DNA from: Bacteroidota bacterium
GTDB lineage: Bacteria > Bacteroidota > Bacteroidia > M30B66
Assembly (NCBI GenBank): GCA_947497195.1
Contig: CANMGM010000092.1
Span: 1-8,510 of the forward strand
Length of the DNA: 8,510 nucleotides
Direction: 5' to 3'
Both the position numbers and the translations under genes were made by a program. Below the pieces are notes generated by a model, which saw only the letters and a list, made by a program, of their open reading frames with translations, was not told the origin of the DNA and ran no database searches. How positions within the stretch are numbered: the stretch's first letter is position 1; the number at the start of each line of letters is the position of its first letter. Shown one piece after another: positions 6,682 through 8,510 of the stretch.

Positions 6682-6713
6682 TTTGACTTATTACACGTCA
6701 TTGACTATTTTTA
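6682..6713 (+). promoter_or_regulatory. Probable promoter of dnaE with overlapping TGAC dyads
   Basis: TTTG (6682-6685) and TATTTTTA (6706-6713) are 20 bases apart, close to the usual Bacteroidota -33/-7 spacing; the -7 element matches TAnnTTTG at all but the last base. The predicted transcript would start near 6720, giving a leader of about 20 bases before the TTG at 6741. Between the two boxes are TTGAC at 6683-6687 and again at 6701-6705, plus GTCA at 6697-6700, making the dyads TGAC-N9-GTCA and GTCA-T-TGAC. Their placement over the promoter is that expected of a repressor operator; the repressor is not known. Confidence 0.45.
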
Positions 6714-6740
6714 CATCGATTTAATGCCATTAAAATCGTC

Positions 6741-8510
6741 TTGTTACTCAATTGTCACTCCTGGTTTAGCCTGCGCTACGGAACCGTTTCGCCGCAGGAA
6801 CTGGTCAACAGCCTACTCGAGTTGGGCTATACGGCAGCGGCACTCACCGACATCAATACCACCTCGGGCTGCATCGACTTTGTAAAACTGGCCACAGAAG
6901 CCGGGCTGCATCCGGTTGTTGGTGTCGAGTTCCGACATGAAAGCAAGCTGCTTTACGTGGCGCTTGCGCGGAACATTCAGGGTTTTGAACGCATCAACAG
7001 GCTACTTTCTGCCTACCTAACCGAAGGTATTGCGCCAAGCGAAGTGGCTCCAGAAGACTGGCTCGACTGTGTCTGGGTTATCTATCCCGACAAGCCCGCC
7101 CTGCATCCATTGCAACCCAATGAGTTCATCGGCATCAACATCGACATGTTGCGTAAATCGAATGCCGTAAAAAAAAACGATTCCGATAAGCTGGTCGTTC
7201 TGCAGCCTTTTACCTTTCCCGACAAAAGCCGCTTCAACATGCACCGGCTTTTGCGCGCAATCGACCAAAATACGGTGTTGAGCAAGCTCGATCCGCTACG
7301 CTGCGCACCTTCTTCGGCATCCTTTTGCGAACGGAAAGACCTGGTTTCGGCATTTGCATCCTATCCAGAAATCATTGCCCGAACGCTTCACCTGCTCGAA
7401 ACCTGCCACATCGACTTTGCGTTCGGAACACCCAAAAACCGCAAAACCTTTACGGGTTCTATCCCGCAGGATCGTCAGCTGCTCGAAAAACTCAGTCACG
7501 ACGGACTTCTGTACCGCTACGGTACAAAAAACCGTGAAGCCCGCAAACGACTGCGCCATGAACTCGATGTAATTTTCAAACTGGGATTTACGCCCTATTT
7601 CCTCATCACCGACGATATCATCCGTTACGCAAAGTACCGTGGCTTTTTCCACGTTGGGCGCGGCAGTGGAGCCAATAGTATTGCGGCATATTGCCTCGGC
7701 ATTACCGATGTGGATCCGATTGAACTCGACCTGTATTTCGAACGTTTCATCAATCCGCACCGCAGCTCGCCACCCGATTTCGACCTCGATTTTTCGTGGC
7801 GCGACCGCGACGAAGTGTTGAGCTATATTTTTCAGCGGTACGGCTACGAACATACCGCATTCATTGCTACCTACACCACGTTTCAGGAGCGCGCCGTAAT
7901 TCGCGAGCTGGGTAAAGTATTTGGACTGCCCAAAACCGAGATCGATGTACTCAGCAACCTGCGCAAACTGCCCGATGATGCCGACCACATCAGCAAACTC
8001 ATTTTCCGCTACGGCGAGCGGCTCAACGGATTTCCGAACCATCTCGGCATCCATGCCGGCGGTGTAGTTATTTCGGAAACACCGATTTACACCTATACCG
8101 CCACACAAATGCCTCCCAAAGGCTTTCCGATTACGCAGTTCGACATGTATGTGGCCGAAGAAGTGGGGCTCTTTAAATACGATATCCTAAGTCAGCGCGG
8201 ACTTGGCCACATCCGCGAAGCCGTTGACCTTGTGCGCAAAAACCGGCAAATCAGCATCGACATTCACCGCATTTCGGATTTCAAGACAGACCCGGCCATT
8301 AAAAACCTCATCCGCACCGGGAAAACGATGGGCTGTTTTTATGTCGAATCGCCGGCCATGCGCATGCTACTGAGCAAGCTGAAATGCGAAGATTTCATCA
8401 CGTTGGTTGCCGCCAGTTCAATTATTCGTCCGGGTGTTGCGCGTTCGGGCATGATGCGCGAGTACATCCAGCGGTTCCATCATCCCGGAAGTTTCCGCTA
8501 CATCCATCCA
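6741..8510 (+). CDS. dnaE: DNA polymerase III alpha subunit, short Bacteroidota type, 5' part
   Basis: The 590 codons present are open to the window end. The product is a C-family replicative-type polymerase. An N-terminal PHP domain (about 1-165) precedes the catalytic core. GRGSGANS (306-313) and PPDFDLDF (344-351) supply catalytic Asp348 and Asp350, and KYDIL supplies Asp481, matching E. coli Asp401, Asp403 and Asp555. HAGGVVIS (in the stretch before Asp481) and IRPGVARSGMMREYI near the end are further family blocks. The PHP metal site is poor: NCHS replaces the usual HxHS, and TDINTTSG replaces TDHG. The start is TTG at 6741: the frame is closed by TGA at 6702-6704, and TTG begins LLNCHSWFSLRYGT, aligning with the MYLNCHSYYSLRYGT start I recall for Bacteroidota relatives of about 1000 residues. 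Such short DnaE proteins often occur with an ImuB-like Y-family polymerase in SOS cassettes; none is seen upstream here. It may be an accessory, error-prone polymerase rather than the main replicase. Confidence 0.93.
   Translation, partial: MLLNCHSWFSLRYGTVSPQELVNSLLELGYTAAALTDINTTSGCIDFVKLATEAGLHPVVGVEFRHESKLLYVALARNIQGFERINRLLSAYLTEGIAPSEVAPEDWLDCVWVIYPDKPALHPLQPNEFIGINIDMLRKSNAVKKNDSDKLVVLQPFTFPDKSRFNMHRLLRAIDQNTVLSKLDPLRCAPSSASFCERKDLVSAFASYPEIIARTLHLLETCHIDFAFGTPKNRKTFTGSIPQDRQLLEKLSHDGLLYRYGTKNREARKRLRHELDVIFKLGFTPYFLITDDIIRYAKYRGFFHVGRGSGANSIAAYCLGITDVDPIELDLYFERFINPHRSSPPDFDLDFSWRDRDEVLSYIFQRYGYEHTAFIATYTTFQERAVIRELGKVFGLPKTEIDVLSNLRKLPDDADHISKLIFRYGERLNGFPNHLGIHAGGVVISETPIYTYTATQMPPKGFPITQFDMYVAEEVGLFKYDILSQRGLGHIREAVDLVRKNRQISIDIHRISDFKTDPAIKNLIRTGKTMGCFYVESPAMRMLLSKLKCEDFITLVAASSIIRPGVARSGMMREYIQRFHHPGSFRYIHP

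Noticed and set aside
6661..6885. GTG-initiated 74-codon + strand frame before dnaE
   Set aside because: It is out of frame with dnaE, overlaps its promoter and conserved N-terminus, and its second half is the frame-shifted dnaE sequence.
7296..8108. 270-codon open frame on the - strand inside dnaE
   Set aside because: It is antisense to the strongly conserved polymerase core, matches no family I know, and long antisense frames are common opposite codon-biased genes.
1..8510. CRISPR arrays, tRNA or rRNA genes, transposase genes
   Set aside because: No regularly spaced repeats, no complete tRNA fold, no rRNA-like stretch and no transposase or integrase motifs were seen on either strand.

Overview
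The window looks like chromosomal DNA from a member of the Bacteroidota. Several signs agree. None of the start codons has a Shine-Dalgarno sequence. Stretches resembling the Bacteroidota promoter consensus (-7 TAnnTTTG, -33 TTTG) occur before uvrA and dnaE. The short-type DnaE begins with the NCHS...SLRYGT pattern that I associate with this phylum. A GGGCGGGCTTTCC-type intergenic repeat of a kind I recall from Bacteroidota genomes is also present. Family assignments rest on reading motifs, not on a search.

Layout: (1) 1-1718 is an envelope pair on the + strand. It holds the 3' part of a polyprenyl-phosphate sugar-1-phosphate transferase (GT4/WecA-MraY superfamily), overlapped by 4 bp by a membrane-anchored MltD-like lytic transglycosylase. 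(2) 1775-4627 is uvrA, the nucleotide excision repair damage-recognition ATPase. (3) 4678-5403 is a LOG-family nucleoside-monophosphate phosphoribohydrolase-like protein. (4) 5502-5858 is a stand-alone histidine phosphotransfer (HPt) protein. (5) 5859-6248 is non-coding and lies between convergent genes. It holds a GC-rich composite repeat (5974-6062) and a long imperfect hairpin (6126-6214). (6) 6249-6437, on the - strand, encodes a 62-residue protein with two hydrophobic segments. (7) 6438-6740 is AT-rich and intergenic. It contains a clear intrinsic terminator with no upstream gene on its strand (6542-6571) and a probable promoter for the next gene. (8) 6741-8510 is the first 590 codons of a DNA polymerase III alpha-type polymerase (DnaE). 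It starts at TTG and runs off the window.

Two genes concern DNA repair and replication (uvrA and a DnaE of the type often linked to SOS mutagenesis), and two concern envelope polysaccharides. Only the first two genes are tightly coupled; the rest look like separate transcription units. No complete new multi-gene system is evident. The less ordinary parts are the non-coding ones: the composite repeat, the long hairpin, the orphan terminator (a candidate small RNA 3' end), and the TGAC-rich dnaE promoter region.
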